From Candidatus Scalindua japonica (lineage in GTDB: Bacteria > Planctomycetota > Brocadiia > Brocadiales > Scalinduaceae), in assembly GCF_002443295.1 (NCBI RefSeq), contig NZ_BAOS01000047.1, forward strand, positions 1-64,000: a stretch of 64,000 bases of DNA. Direction: 5' to 3'. Of the stretch, positions 29,229 to 38,785 are shown piece after piece. A model generated the notes under the pieces. That model worked only from the letters and a program-made list of their open reading frames with translations, was not told the origin of the DNA and searched no databases. Both the position numbers and the translations under genes were made by a program. Numbering within the stretch: position 1 is the stretch's first letter; every line of letters begins with the position of its first letter.

Positions 29229-29887
29229 TCAGATTATACCGAATGCCATTATAGGCATACCGGGGAAAACAACAGATGAATCAGAATGACCCAGGACAAT
29301 GGCATCATTAATCGCCACAATCGTTTCCTGATGTTTTCCAAATGCATTTACAATCTTGGCAAATGGTTGACCTCTCCTCCTGGTTTGGCAATAAATCTGA
29401 TAATACCGCTCTTGGAACTGTATGGCTTATCAAAATATCTGAGCAACCTTCCCGCTTTGTAAGCAGTTGGAGCGGGATAACTGAAACGCTCTTTCTCTGG
29501 AACCATCATACCCAGATGAGACAGGATGCTCGTTATTGAGTCCAATCCATATTTAACGTTTCTTTCGTTAATAAGATAGGGTTCGCACAGTTCAAACGTC
29601 AACGCAGGGATGTCGTTCAAGAGAAGGTTATAAGAAAGGGTATTGGTCAGTTTATCAGTATCCACGATAGAGACAAATCCTGATTGCCTGGCAAATATTT
29701 TTGTTTTGTCATATGCTGTTTTATGAGGATGCCCCGGATTATGGTCTATAAGCGCGTACGGAATAGATTTTGTCCAGTCATTATGGAGATCTATTACAAG
29801 GCTGGATAAAGTCATTATTTTCATGAAGGAATAGCTTACTTTCACAGGTACAATATTCTGTGATAGGTTATTTTGCATCATATTCAT
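29229..29887 (-). pseudogene. Truncated, frameshifted AstE/AspA-type (M14) deacylase
   Basis: Reading leftward from 29887 an open frame shows MTLSSLVIDLHNDW, with the DLH zinc-ligand motif of M14 deacylases, then ALTFELCEPYLINER (catalytic Glu region) and SKSGIIRFIAKPGGEV. It stops near 29348, but the next frame continues FAKIVNAFGKHQETIVAIND and VFPGMPIMAFGII to a TGA at 29229-29231, so a frameshift near 29350 broke it. The N-terminal third, with the HGxE zinc motif, is absent. It belongs with the decayed ATP-grasp and methyltransferase genes beside it. Confidence 0.8.
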
Positions 29888-29938
29888 GCCATTTCTTCTG
29901 GTGTCTCCAGAAAACTTTTTATACCGTAAAACATATTA

Positions 29939-30955
29939 CTATTTTCTCGATTGGATTACTATCCCTCTTAATAAGCGTCCAAGTATGTCTGCTCCGGTAA
30001 TTACACGTTTTTCATCACTCCAGACAAGGATAACATCATGGTCAATAACATCGTCTTCCGCGGTTTTCGGCTTGACTCGCAATTGCAATATTACATTACC
30101 CAATTCAATATGAGGATCTTTTACAATAATAGGGCGATGGCAATAGGCATAGGGCTGAAAAGGTTTTATACTGAACAAGGCAGACCTGAGAAATCCGTCT
30201 GAATCAAGGATAAGATGAGGCTCATCTGACTCATCAGTTATTATGACCCATTTTTTACCGGAAGACTGAATCTGATGAAGAAAAGGGTCTGATGGATTTC
30301 TTTCAAACTCAGGGAAAACAGGGAAACCATTTGAAAGAGATAATTTAATGATACTTTTAGGATCAACAGGTTCACCCTCATGACTGACAAGAAGATCATC
30401 GATATCAAGAAAGTTCAGTGCTCCCAATCCTTCTAGCCTGTCGATATCAACATCACTGGCTTTCACATGTTTTTTTATTACTTCACGCAAGCCTCTTTCA
30501 TGAAAATACTCTATGCCCTCCTGCCCAAGCCAGAGATCAAGAAGCTTTGCGAAAGGTTTTACAATTGGATAAAGAATTATTTGATATATTCGGAATATGG
30601 GCATGAGCAAAGAGGCCATCTTAAGGGCGTTTCGCGAAAAATAGGCCTGTGGTATGATTTCACCGCAAATCGTTATGATAAAAGTAGAAAAAAAGAATGC
30701 GCTTATACCGGATAGAACGGAACCGGAAAGAAGCGTCAACAGTACATTAACTCCTACATTACCCCATAACACAGTGGTTAATAAATAATTCGCATTTTTT
30801 CTAAGCGCGAGGAGTTTTTTAGCGCTTTTGTTGCCTGTTGAAGCCTCTACTTCCAGATTAAGTCTTGTAATACTGAAGAAAGCCAGGTTAAGCCCTGAAA
30901 ACATCGCGGATTGAGAAATGCAGAAAGCGATGGCTGTCCATGTTAATATTTGCAT
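29939..30955 (-). CDS. DUF21/CNNM-family membrane protein
   Basis: A 338-residue protein whose first 150 residues form the DUF21 membrane domain of CorB/CNNM-type proteins: FSGLNLAFFSITRLNLEVEA (the small-residue helix), KNANYLLTTVLWGNVGVNVL, and FIITICGEIIPQAYFSRNAL. The cytosolic part (about 160-338) lies where CBS and CorC/HlyC domains normally sit but is divergent and short (NFLDIDDLLVSHEG, ILVWSDEKRVITGADILGRL). CNNM/CorB proteins are linked to Mg2+ efflux. An 82-bp piece of this gene (30012-30093) is copied at 27436. Function as a Mg2+ transporter is inferred from family only. Confidence 0.8.
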   Translation of the reverse strand: MQILTWTAIAFCISQSAMFSGLNLAFFSITRLNLEVEASTGNKSAKKLLALRKNANYLLTTVLWGNVGVNVLLTLLSGSVLSGISAFFFSTFIITICGEIIPQAYFSRNALKMASLLMPIFRIYQIILYPIVKPFAKLLDLWLGQEGIEYFHERGLREVIKKHVKASDVDIDRLEGLGALNFLDIDDLLVSHEGEPVDPKSIIKLSLSNGFPVFPEFERNPSDPFLHQIQSSGKKWVIITDESDEPHLILDSDGFLRSALFSIKPFQPYAYCHRPIIVKDPHIELGNVILQLRVKPKTAEDDVIDHDVILVWSDEKRVITGADILGRLLRGIVIQSRK

Positions 30956-31124
30956 TAGCAGAAGCCCCTCTTATTGGATTATTGTAAAATACTTTTAAAT
31001 GAATGCCTGTTAATAAATCGCTACGTCAATCGCCAACCTGGACAAGAGAAAAATTTTTTTCACTTGTAGTCTTTTTACGCTATTTTGAACTGTTACTGAC
31101 CACAAAAAATTTATATTTCAAACA

Positions 31125-34100
31125 TTAACCGGCGGTTGAATCACTATCCTTACAGGTTTTACTATCTGTATCTCCGTCTTTAACTACTCTGACCTCGATA
31201 GGTTTATGACTATCAAGATGAACATCTCGCTGCGGAAATGCGATTACGATACCTACTTCACGAAAGAGATCGTCTATTTGATAGCGAAGTTCGCTTTCTA
31301 TTCTCCGTCTATCAAACATGCGTTTCACGACTATCCAGAAGTGCACCTCAAATTGAAGAGAGTTGTCTCCAAAATCAGTAAAAAGCAGAACGGGTTCAGG
31401 TATTTTTAATACCATTTCATGCTCGTCTACGGCTTTATTGATGAGACGCTTGACCTCTCGCGTTGGCGATCCATAAACAACACCAACCTTAATGCTTGTT
31501 CTTATCAGATTATCAGAGAGAGTCCAGTTCAAAACATTATTTTGAAGGAAAGAGCTGTTAGGTACAATTATGTGTGTATTCTGGGAAGAACGTACTCGTG
31601 TACTTCTGGCTCCGATGTATTCTATTGTGCCATACAGCGTGTCAACTTCGACGATGTCTCCGATCTTTATCGGGCGTTCAGCCATCAGGATTAAACCGCT
31701 GACAAAATTGTTAATGATATTCTGCATCCCAAAACCAATTCCAATACCAAATGCACCAGCAAAAATAGAAAGGCTTCTCAGGGGTATTCCTGCCACGTTT
31801 AGCCCTATTAATGCGGCAATGCCGATTATAAGATACCTTATGCCGAATGAAATTGCATGCCGTGCTCCAGCGCCCAAAGCTTCCTTGTTTTCAAACCGTG
31901 TTTGCAGGACATTCTTTAAATACCTGGCGGATATAAAGGCCGCCACAAGGATTAATATACCAAAAAGTATTTTAAAAGGTGTTGTATATCTGCCTTCGGC
32001 AAGTACAAATTTATAAGCCAGACTGTTCTTTATAGAAATAAACACGTACAGTACGTTTTCATATATCTCTCGAAATAACCCCGGCGCGGCTGCTGAATTC
32101 ACAACATCTTTAAAGGTATCATTCCATGTCACAAAAATGATAATTACAGCGATTATTACCGTTCCATAATCTAATATATGCTTATAAGCACTGAATCTGG
32201 ACTTGATTATTTTTTCTTCAACTTCAGATTCTTTTGTTTCAAGCATCTTTAATTGTTGCAGCTTCTTTGTCTGTGAGAGAGATTGCCGCCTTAATATATA
32301 TCGATATATAAGGTAAGCAATGATGGCGACAAACATGCTCTTTATCAGCGTTGCTATAAGGGTATATGTTAAAAGCACATAACCAAGACTGCGTATGGAA
32401 AAAAGCAGGATTATGAATGCAATAAATAATGGGTAAAGAAGATTAATTGTCTTATTAACGAGCTTACCTAGAGCGCTTTCAGGATACGGTAGTATTTTCA
32501 GTAGATACGACTTCTGACCAACAGCCAGCCATATGAGCAGGCATAGCATAACTATCCGGTAAACAAACCACAATAATTCTATAACGCTCTCTCTATAACT
32601 ATGTACCTCTAAAACAAAAATTAATGTAATTACTATTGCGGAAAAGAGCAGCATTGCATTCAGGCCTTTGAAGCTATGCTTCGCAGAAGAGTAAGTAATC
32701 ATTACCCATCGTTTCTTCCCCAGGTTTGGGCTTAATGACTGGACAATGAACCTCTTTAATAATTTGTAAACAGTGACTACCGCCAAACCATAAATGAGTG
32801 ATCGGACGATGGGTGCATGAGAAGGGATAACAAGGGATATGGTGAGAGTTATAATAAATAGAAAGAAAACAGTCAATACGCCCTTCATGATACGCAACAA
32901 ACCTGGTATGAGCTTATATGTGGAAAATGTCTGGGGTGTTATTGCGGTATATCTTGTTATCTCTTGTCTCGCCCATCTCTTAAGATAACGCCTGATAAAA
33001 TAAACCAGAAACAAAACAATTATGATGATTAACAGTTTTACAACGAACACCGGTATATTCTTTTTATCTGATAAATAAACCCGCAGTTGCTTATAATTCT
33101 GCACAGACGCCTTATATAAATCAAAAGGTTTGTGCCAAATAACTCTTATGTCAGACAAACCCACTATCACGGTTTTTGTTGATATTCCGCTTTCCCTCCT
33201 TGCCCAGACATTTGCAGCCCGTATCTGCGAAATGGTTTTTTGGGATTCCGTTAGCCTCTCTAATAAAACTTTGTTTAATTCGAATCTCTCGTTCAGCCTT
33301 TCAATCTTTGTCTCTACCAGACTGTGTTGTTCTTCGATATGTTTAACACGTAGCCTTGCAAGTCTAATTAACTGCTCTCCCAGTGCCTTGTCTGAAAAAC
33401 CTTCTGCCTCCTTCTCTATGCTTGATTTTTCTCCGGGTATCGTAGATATTAACTCAGTACTTGCACTCCTTAAACTTTCACTTATGATAGATTTCTGTTT
33501 TTCTACAGCAACCAACAGGCTTTTAACTGATTGTATCTTATCCTGTAGATTTTTTAATATAGTATTAACAACATTCAATTCTTCAGCAATTTCATGGGGG
33601 GTGTTTTCACCTCCAAGTATTTCTTCAATATCTCTTTGTATTCTTTTGAATTCTGAACGATCTTTGTGACTTTCATTGCTTGTAGTAATTAATTCATCCT
33701 TCATTGTCGCAATAAGTCCCTTTTGCTTATGGAGATCCGCCTCTACCGCCAGAACCCTTTTCTTTTCAGGGGACGTTTCTTCTAATTGTTTCTGTACCGC
33801 GACCTCTTCTTTCCTTAACGCTATATTCTTCTCTAGTTCTGCCCTTGCCTTTTCTTCTTCCGCTATCCTCCTTCTCTCTCCTTCAAGCTTCTTTGCCTCT
33901 TCTACTTCTTTTTCCCTCCTCTGAGTTTCCGATTCTTTAAATTTCTGTGATAAGAGGGAAACAATCTCGCTTTTCACATCAATTTCCAGTTGTGTATTTA
34001 GTTTCTGGATTTCGGCTGATTGCAGATTAAGCCTTGCCAGCCCGGTTTGTGCCAGTAACAAAGTAATTTTTTCGTCCTGTAATTTAATTTCATGTTCCAG

Positions 34101-34784
34101 ACGACGTTTCCTGTTTTCACTTTGGTAAGAATCCTCTTGTGTTGATGGTTTTTGATTTGTGAGCGCTTTTAGTTTGTCAATGAGTCTCTTTTTTTCTTCT
34201 TCCGATTTCAATTTTAAGGCATCAATGGATGTTTTTGATGTTAACAGATATGCTTCCTTTTCTTTCACGGTTGCCTGGATTGCTTCCAAACGAATCTTAA
34301 GCAGCTCTGTTTCTTTTTGAATGCTTTCAAATTGAGATGCGGGTAATAAAGCGGCCTCTTCACTTGCCTTGTTTTTCTTATCAGTCAGAACTGGAAAAAT
34401 TTTGAGTTCCTTTTCTAAAATACCGGCAACTCCTTTCATTTCCATCTTGATTCTTATCGTTTCATCTAATGTATCAATCCTGTTTTCAATAATGCTCTTT
34501 TGTTTTGTAACTAAATCTAAAACTTCTCCTTCTACCTTGTTTTCAATTAATTTGTCTTTTGTCTTTTTTAATGTCTTTATTTCTTCTTTAAGAATGTTTA
34601 CGTTTGATTCAAGATTAGTTATATCTTGCCCGTTACGTCCAAGAATATCCTTTATATTTTCCTGGAACTCTGTTTGTTTTAACTTTATATCATTAAAATC
34701 AGCAGGTTGACTACAAAGTCCAGCTTTGGAAGTGTTAAATGACAGGTAAACGAAAATGATAATTATAGATGCAAATTTCCTCAT
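31125..34784 (-). CDS. Large MscS-family mechanosensitive channel (MscK/MscM-like)
   Basis: A 1219-residue protein: signal peptide (1-25, ending SKAGLCS), a long periplasmic coiled-coil region (about 25-500, rich in Lys, Glu and Leu), about ten or eleven membrane helices (570-1000), then a canonical MscS core. The pore helix region reads AGAFGIGIGFGMQNIINNFVSG, followed by LMAERPIKIGDIVEVD and the beta domain with IVPNSSFLQNNVLNWT, and the C-terminal alpha-beta domain with VHFWIVVKRMFDRRRIESEL. Such channels release solutes on hypo-osmotic shock. It is transcribed alone. Domain order matches E. coli MscK/YjeP, the coiled coil being unusually Lys/Glu-rich. Confidence 0.92.
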   Translation of the reverse strand: MRKFASIIIIFVYLSFNTSKAGLCSQPADFNDIKLKQTEFQENIKDILGRNGQDITNLESNVNILKEEIKTLKKTKDKLIENKVEGEVLDLVTKQKSIIENRIDTLDETIRIKMEMKGVAGILEKELKIFPVLTDKKNKASEEAALLPASQFESIQKETELLKIRLEAIQATVKEKEAYLLTSKTSIDALKLKSEEEKKRLIDKLKALTNQKPSTQEDSYQSENRKRRLEHEIKLQDEKITLLLAQTGLARLNLQSAEIQKLNTQLEIDVKSEIVSLLSQKFKESETQRREKEVEEAKKLEGERRRIAEEEKARAELEKNIALRKEEVAVQKQLEETSPEKKRVLAVEADLHKQKGLIATMKDELITTSNESHKDRSEFKRIQRDIEEILGGENTPHEIAEELNVVNTILKNLQDKIQSVKSLLVAVEKQKSIISESLRSASTELISTIPGEKSSIEKEAEGFSDKALGEQLIRLARLRVKHIEEQHSLVETKIERLNERFELNKVLLERLTESQKTISQIRAANVWARRESGISTKTVIVGLSDIRVIWHKPFDLYKASVQNYKQLRVYLSDKKNIPVFVVKLLIIIIVLFLVYFIRRYLKRWARQEITRYTAITPQTFSTYKLIPGLLRIMKGVLTVFFLFIITLTISLVIPSHAPIVRSLIYGLAVVTVYKLLKRFIVQSLSPNLGKKRWVMITYSSAKHSFKGLNAMLLFSAIVITLIFVLEVHSYRESVIELLWFVYRIVMLCLLIWLAVGQKSYLLKILPYPESALGKLVNKTINLLYPLFIAFIILLFSIRSLGYVLLTYTLIATLIKSMFVAIIAYLIYRYILRRQSLSQTKKLQQLKMLETKESEVEEKIIKSRFSAYKHILDYGTVIIAVIIIFVTWNDTFKDVVNSAAAPGLFREIYENVLYVFISIKNSLAYKFVLAEGRYTTPFKILFGILILVAAFISARYLKNVLQTRFENKEALGAGARHAISFGIRYLIIGIAALIGLNVAGIPLRSLSIFAGAFGIGIGFGMQNIINNFVSGLILMAERPIKIGDIVEVDTLYGTIEYIGARSTRVRSSQNTHIIVPNSSFLQNNVLNWTLSDNLIRTSIKVGVVYGSPTREVKRLINKAVDEHEMVLKIPEPVLLFTDFGDNSLQFEVHFWIVVKRMFDRRRIESELRYQIDDLFREVGIVIAFPQRDVHLDSHKPIEVRVVKDGDTDSKTCKDSDSTAG

Positions 34785-35365
34785 GTTTCTTGACTCAATT
34801 ATGGATGGTGAAAGGTATGTTATTTTGCAAATAAGGGAAATCGATTTTGTTGGATAACGTTAAATGCTTGGTAAACTTGATAATGTATTCCTCATGCCCA
34901 TATGTTTTTTATTATTTATTTACGTACAAATTCCCCGGATTCTCCTTTACTGTTTTTATAAATATAGGTAAAATGTTTAAACCTTAAAAAGGCAGGCCGG
35001 TATTGAAAATATTAACCCGACAATTAAATACGCGAACCATACGAAAACGTAAAACTTTACATAAATGCTAGTTAAGAATAGATAAGCAGCAAGATAGTAT
35101 ACATATTTAATTGCCGGGTTAATATAATCCTGAAAAAATATCTCTATTCATATACATATCACATTAAACATTACCATAGCCTACAAAGAGCAAGCACCTC
35201 TTTTATAGGTATATTCTCATATATTTATAATTCATTATAAATTATACCAACTTTATTATATATTCCTAAAGTAAATATTAATCAAAAACTTTTAATAAAC
35301 GAATATGATACAGTTTGATTATCTACTCTTTATAATAACGCAACAAACGATTAACAGGAGATGTC
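34785..35365. other. 581-bp AT-rich divergent intergenic region
   Basis: It lies between the channel gene and phosphofructokinase, which point away from each other. It is very AT-rich, with many TATA-like runs (for example 35215-35290). I find no gene, RNA or strong repeat. It should contain both promoters. Confidence 0.4.
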
Positions 35366-36460
35366 ATGAGAAAAAAACGCATTGCTATCCTTACCGGTGG
35401 TGGTGATTGCCCCGGGATAAACGCGGTTATTAGAGCAGTCGTAAAGAAAGCTATAGTTGAACATGGCATGACAGTCATTGGCATTGAGGATGGATTTGAA
35501 GGGCTTATTCTTAACAAATATAAAACGCTCAGTTATGACGATGTTTCCGGAATTCTTACATTGGGAGGGACAATACTGGGGACATCAAACAGGGCTAACC
35601 CTTATAACTATCCGGTAATAAAAAGAGGTAAAACAGAATATAAAGATTTATCAAAATCGGTTAAACAAAACATTAAAAAACTCAACATTAACTGTTTGAT
35701 TTGTGTGGGGGGAGATGGTACCTTGGGTATCGCCAACAATTTTTTTAAAGATGGCATACCGGTAATTGGTGTTCCCAAAACGATTGATAACGATATTAAA
35801 GGTACGGATATAACCTTTGGTTTTGACTCTGCAGTGCAAATCGTAACGGAAGGGATTGACAGGGTCCATACTACCGCTCAATCCCATCATAGAGTGATGA
35901 TTGTTGAAGTTATGGGCCGGAGGGCTGGATGGATAGCACTCTATTCCGGAGTTGCCAGCGGGGGGGATATTATCCTGATTCCCGAAATACCTTATGATAT
36001 AAATATTGTTGCAGAGAAAGTAAGGCAAAGAAATAAGAAGGGCAAGAGGTTCAGTATTGTCGTTATAGCTGAGGGAGCGAGGCCGCAGGGAGGAGATGTA
36101 ATTGTACAGAGGATAGTAAAAGATAGTTCAGAGCCTGTTCGTCTTGGTGGAATAGGTTTTGTTCTTGGCGAAGAGCTGGAAAAAATTACTGATCTTGAAA
36201 CACGTACTGTTGTGATGGGACATCTTCAGCGGGGTGGTGCTCCAACACCTTTTGACAGAATATTGGGATCGCAACTGGGCACAAAGACTATTGATTTAAT
36301 AAATAATGAAGAATTTGGTAATATGGTAGGGGTAAAAGGGAGTAATTTTACTAAAGTATCTCTGGAACTCGTAGCAAAAGGAGTCAGACTGGTTCCTTCA
36401 AATCATATATTGGTCAGGTCCGCTCGATCAATGGGAACGTGCTTTGGAGATACTCTGTAG
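35366..36460 (+). CDS. pfk: 6-phosphofructokinase
   Basis: A 364-residue phosphofructokinase. It shows AILTGGGDCPGINAVIRAVV, the phosphoryl-donor loop CVGGDGTLGIANNF, the catalytic PKTIDNDIKGTDITFGFDSA, MIVEVMGRRAGWIALYSG and LGHLQRGG-like MGHLQRGGAPTPFDRILGS. The donor loop has GGDG, with Gly where pyrophosphate-dependent enzymes have Asp, favouring ATP. However, the catalytic loop has PKTIDND (Lys) where E. coli PfkA has PGTIDND, a feature shared with PPi-dependent and mixed-type enzymes. I call it ATP-type with mixed signature. An ACAGGAG site precedes the ATG. Glutamate dehydrogenase follows 52 bp downstream. Confidence 0.93.
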   Translation: MRKKRIAILTGGGDCPGINAVIRAVVKKAIVEHGMTVIGIEDGFEGLILNKYKTLSYDDVSGILTLGGTILGTSNRANPYNYPVIKRGKTEYKDLSKSVKQNIKKLNINCLICVGGDGTLGIANNFFKDGIPVIGVPKTIDNDIKGTDITFGFDSAVQIVTEGIDRVHTTAQSHHRVMIVEVMGRRAGWIALYSGVASGGDIILIPEIPYDINIVAEKVRQRNKKGKRFSIVVIAEGARPQGGDVIVQRIVKDSSEPVRLGGIGFVLGEELEKITDLETRTVVMGHLQRGGAPTPFDRILGSQLGTKTIDLINNEEFGNMVGVKGSNFTKVSLELVAKGVRLVPSNHILVRSARSMGTCFGDTL

Positions 36461-36512
36461 TCTTCACTTTCACTAACTAAAATTATCAACAAGAATTCAA
36501 TAGACAAATATA

Positions 36513-37928
36513 ATGGAAACCGTATTACCTTTTTTTGAACAGGTAAATCTCAATTTTGACAAGGCTGGAGGATATACAAACTATCCACCCGGCCTTCTGG
36601 AACAGATTAAGATTTGCAACAGTGTTTATCATATGACATTTCCCCTCAAAAGAGATGACGGCAAGATAGAGACTATACATGCGTGGAGGGCAGAACACAG
36701 CCATCATAAGTTACCAACAAAGGGTGGAATTCGTTACAGTACCCTGGTGAATGAAGATGAGATAATGGCGCTTGCCGCATTGATGACCTATAAGTGCGCT
36801 GTTATGGATGTGCCGTTTGGCGGAGCAAAAGGTGGTATTCAAATCAACCGCGAGATGTATTCGGTGAGTGAACTTGAGCGTATCACGCGACGTTATACAT
36901 ATGAACTTATTCGTAAGAACTTTATTGGTCCCGGGATAGACGTCCCTGCACCGGACTATGGTACGGGTGCACGTGAAATGGCGTTGATCCTCGATACATA
37001 CAACGCGTTAACTCCTGATAAGCTTGACGCTCTTGCGTGTGTAACCGGTAAGCCGGTCGAACAGGGCGGAATGTACGGAAGGAAAGAAGCAACTGGCCTG
37101 GGTGTTTATTATGGTCTGCGTGAAGCGTGCAATTTTGGGGAAGACATGAAACTGCTTGGGATTTCACCCGGTTTGGAAGGAAAAACCGTTGTGGTTCAGG
37201 GATTTGGAAATGTCGGTTATCATGCTGCAAAATTCCTGCAGGAAGGCGGGGCCATCATCACAGGTATCGCAGAATATGCGGGCGCCATACATAATTCCAG
37301 AGGATTGGATGTAGAAAAAGTTGAATCATACCGTAACGAGAACGGTTCGATTCTTAATTTTGCTGGTGCTGCGACGATAAAGAACCCTGCAGACGCGCTT
37401 GAATTGGAATGCGATATTCTGGTTCCTGCCGCGCTTGAAAATCAGATTACGAGTGAGAATGTTCATCATATTAAAGCCAGAATAATCGCGGAAGCTGCAA
37501 ATGGCCCAGTTACTCCGGCGGCGCATGATATTCTCAAGAAAAGAGGAGCTTTGATTATCCCGGATACATATTTGAATGCCGGCGGGGTCACTGTCTCATA
37601 TTTTGAATGGCTTAATAACCTGTCTCATGTCCGTTTTGGTCGCGTGGGGAGGCGATTTGAGGAGAATAGCCGCAAGGATTTAATGATAGCCATCGAGAAG
37701 ATTACCGGAAAAAGGTTTTCTGAAGAGGAAGTAACACAGCTGGTTCACGGCCCGGAAGAAAAGACATTAGTAAACTCCAGCCTTGAAGACACGATGAGTG
37801 TTGCATACAATGAAATCCGCGAGATCAGAAATCAACACATTGAAGGCGTTGACTTGAGAACAGCGTCCTTCATCAAAGCAATTCACAAGATTGCGATTTC
37901 TTATATGGAACTGGGCATTTTTCCATAA
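36513..37928 (+). CDS. gdhA: Glutamate dehydrogenase (Glu/Leu/Phe/Val family)
   Basis: A 471-residue enzyme of the ELFV dehydrogenase family. Substrate-binding and catalytic parts are [40 protein letters not shown] (catalytic Lys region) and [19 protein letters not shown]; the Rossmann domain has [16 protein letters not shown]. It interconverts 2-oxoglutarate plus ammonium and glutamate with NAD(P)H. The length is slightly above the common 410-450 because of a C-terminal helical extension. It follows pfk by 52 bp in the same direction. Cofactor preference cannot be decided by eye. Confidence 0.94.
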   Translation: METVLPFFEQVNLNFDKAGGYTNYPPGLLEQIKICNSVYHMTFPLKRDDGKIETIHAWRAEHSHHKLPTKGGIRYSTLVNEDEIMALAALMTYKCAVMDVPFGGAKGGIQINREMYSVSELERITRRYTYELIRKNFIGPGIDVPAPDYGTGAREMALILDTYNALTPDKLDALACVTGKPVEQGGMYGRKEATGLGVYYGLREACNFGEDMKLLGISPGLEGKTVVVQGFGNVGYHAAKFLQEGGAIITGIAEYAGAIHNSRGLDVEKVESYRNENGSILNFAGAATIKNPADALELECDILVPAALENQITSENVHHIKARIIAEAANGPVTPAAHDILKKRGALIIPDTYLNAGGVTVSYFEWLNNLSHVRFGRVGRRFEENSRKDLMIAIEKITGKRFSEEEVTQLVHGPEEKTLVNSSLEDTMSVAYNEIREIRNQHIEGVDLRTASFIKAIHKIAISYMELGIFP

Positions 37929-38130
37929 GATTCGTGATATGAACTCCCCGTGTGTCTTATAGAAGAATGGCGCTGTTCTCAGATAATGTGATGTGGATAT
38001 CTTGAAACGACTGCAATGTAGACGGCGAAGTGCTCAATGTAACTAAAAAAATATATACTCTGATATTTATAAGGTTAACATTGTAAAAGGTCATGAGGTG
38101 TTGAAAGTGGTTGTCATATGCTTATTTAGA

Positions 38131-38538
38131 TTAGTCTGTAGTATGAGCTTTTTTTATCAGAAAGTATCCTACTGCCAGGGCTATGATGATGGCCGCAATT
38201 CCAATAAGCGTAATGGGAGGGAGCTTTGTTATCTCTAGTGTTATGACCTTCCGTGCAACAGCGATTAAGGCGATTGTGAAAACCACTTCAACGTGTATCT
38301 TATCTTCGTTAATATATACCTTCAGTGATTCCAGAAGCTCAATTCCAATGAGGATCATCAGAAAGAAGCCGAAGATTACAAACAGCTGTTCTATGTTAAA
38401 CATCAGAAATGGCGGTGCAATCATTTCTGTTATAAGCCACCAACCAAGCCTCACGGTTGAAACAAAAACAACTAACATCATCATGCCAATAAGAGCTATG
38501 ATTATAACTCTTTCAAATTTTTTAAGCTTTTTCATCAT
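38131..38538 (-). CDS. PsiE-family membrane protein
   Basis: Starting at ATG 38538 (an AAGGTAAG site lies upstream) gives 135 residues; the longer frame from 38637 adds 33 doubtful residues. Four hydrophobic helices are visible: VIIIALIGMMMLVVFVSTV, FVIFGFFLMILIGIELLESL, VFTIALIAVARKVI and IGIAAIIIALAVGYFLI. IELLESLKVYINE and VEVVFTIALIAVARKVI match the phosphate-starvation-inducible PsiE family. The role in E. coli is unclear beyond Pho control. No Pho-box is apparent to me upstream. Confidence 0.8.
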   Translation of the reverse strand: MMKKLKKFERVIIIALIGMMMLVVFVSTVRLGWWLITEMIAPPFLMFNIEQLFVIFGFFLMILIGIELLESLKVYINEDKIHVEVVFTIALIAVARKVITLEITKLPPITLIGIAAIIIALAVGYFLIKKAHTTD

Positions 38539-38785
38539 ATTGGTACTTACCTTTTTTATCAATGTTTTGTATACTCTAATTATTTTGCTGGCATAGATAG
38601 GAAAATGATATAAACAACTCCATAAAATTAACCACACAGTCTTCTCTAGTCAAGCTAATTTTTTACTTTTTATCGTTATTGGAAAATAGTATATTTTTTG
38701 TTACAAACTCTCTGGAATTATAGAAAATGATGTTGTTTTCAAAAAAAATATTTATGTAGAAGCCGGTGAATAGGAGATGAATTGA

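Noticed and set aside
33130-33924. Long rightward frames inside the channel gene
   Set aside because: They are antisense to the Lys/Glu-rich coiled-coil coding region, which gives open Phe/Ser/Leu-rich frames on the other strand.
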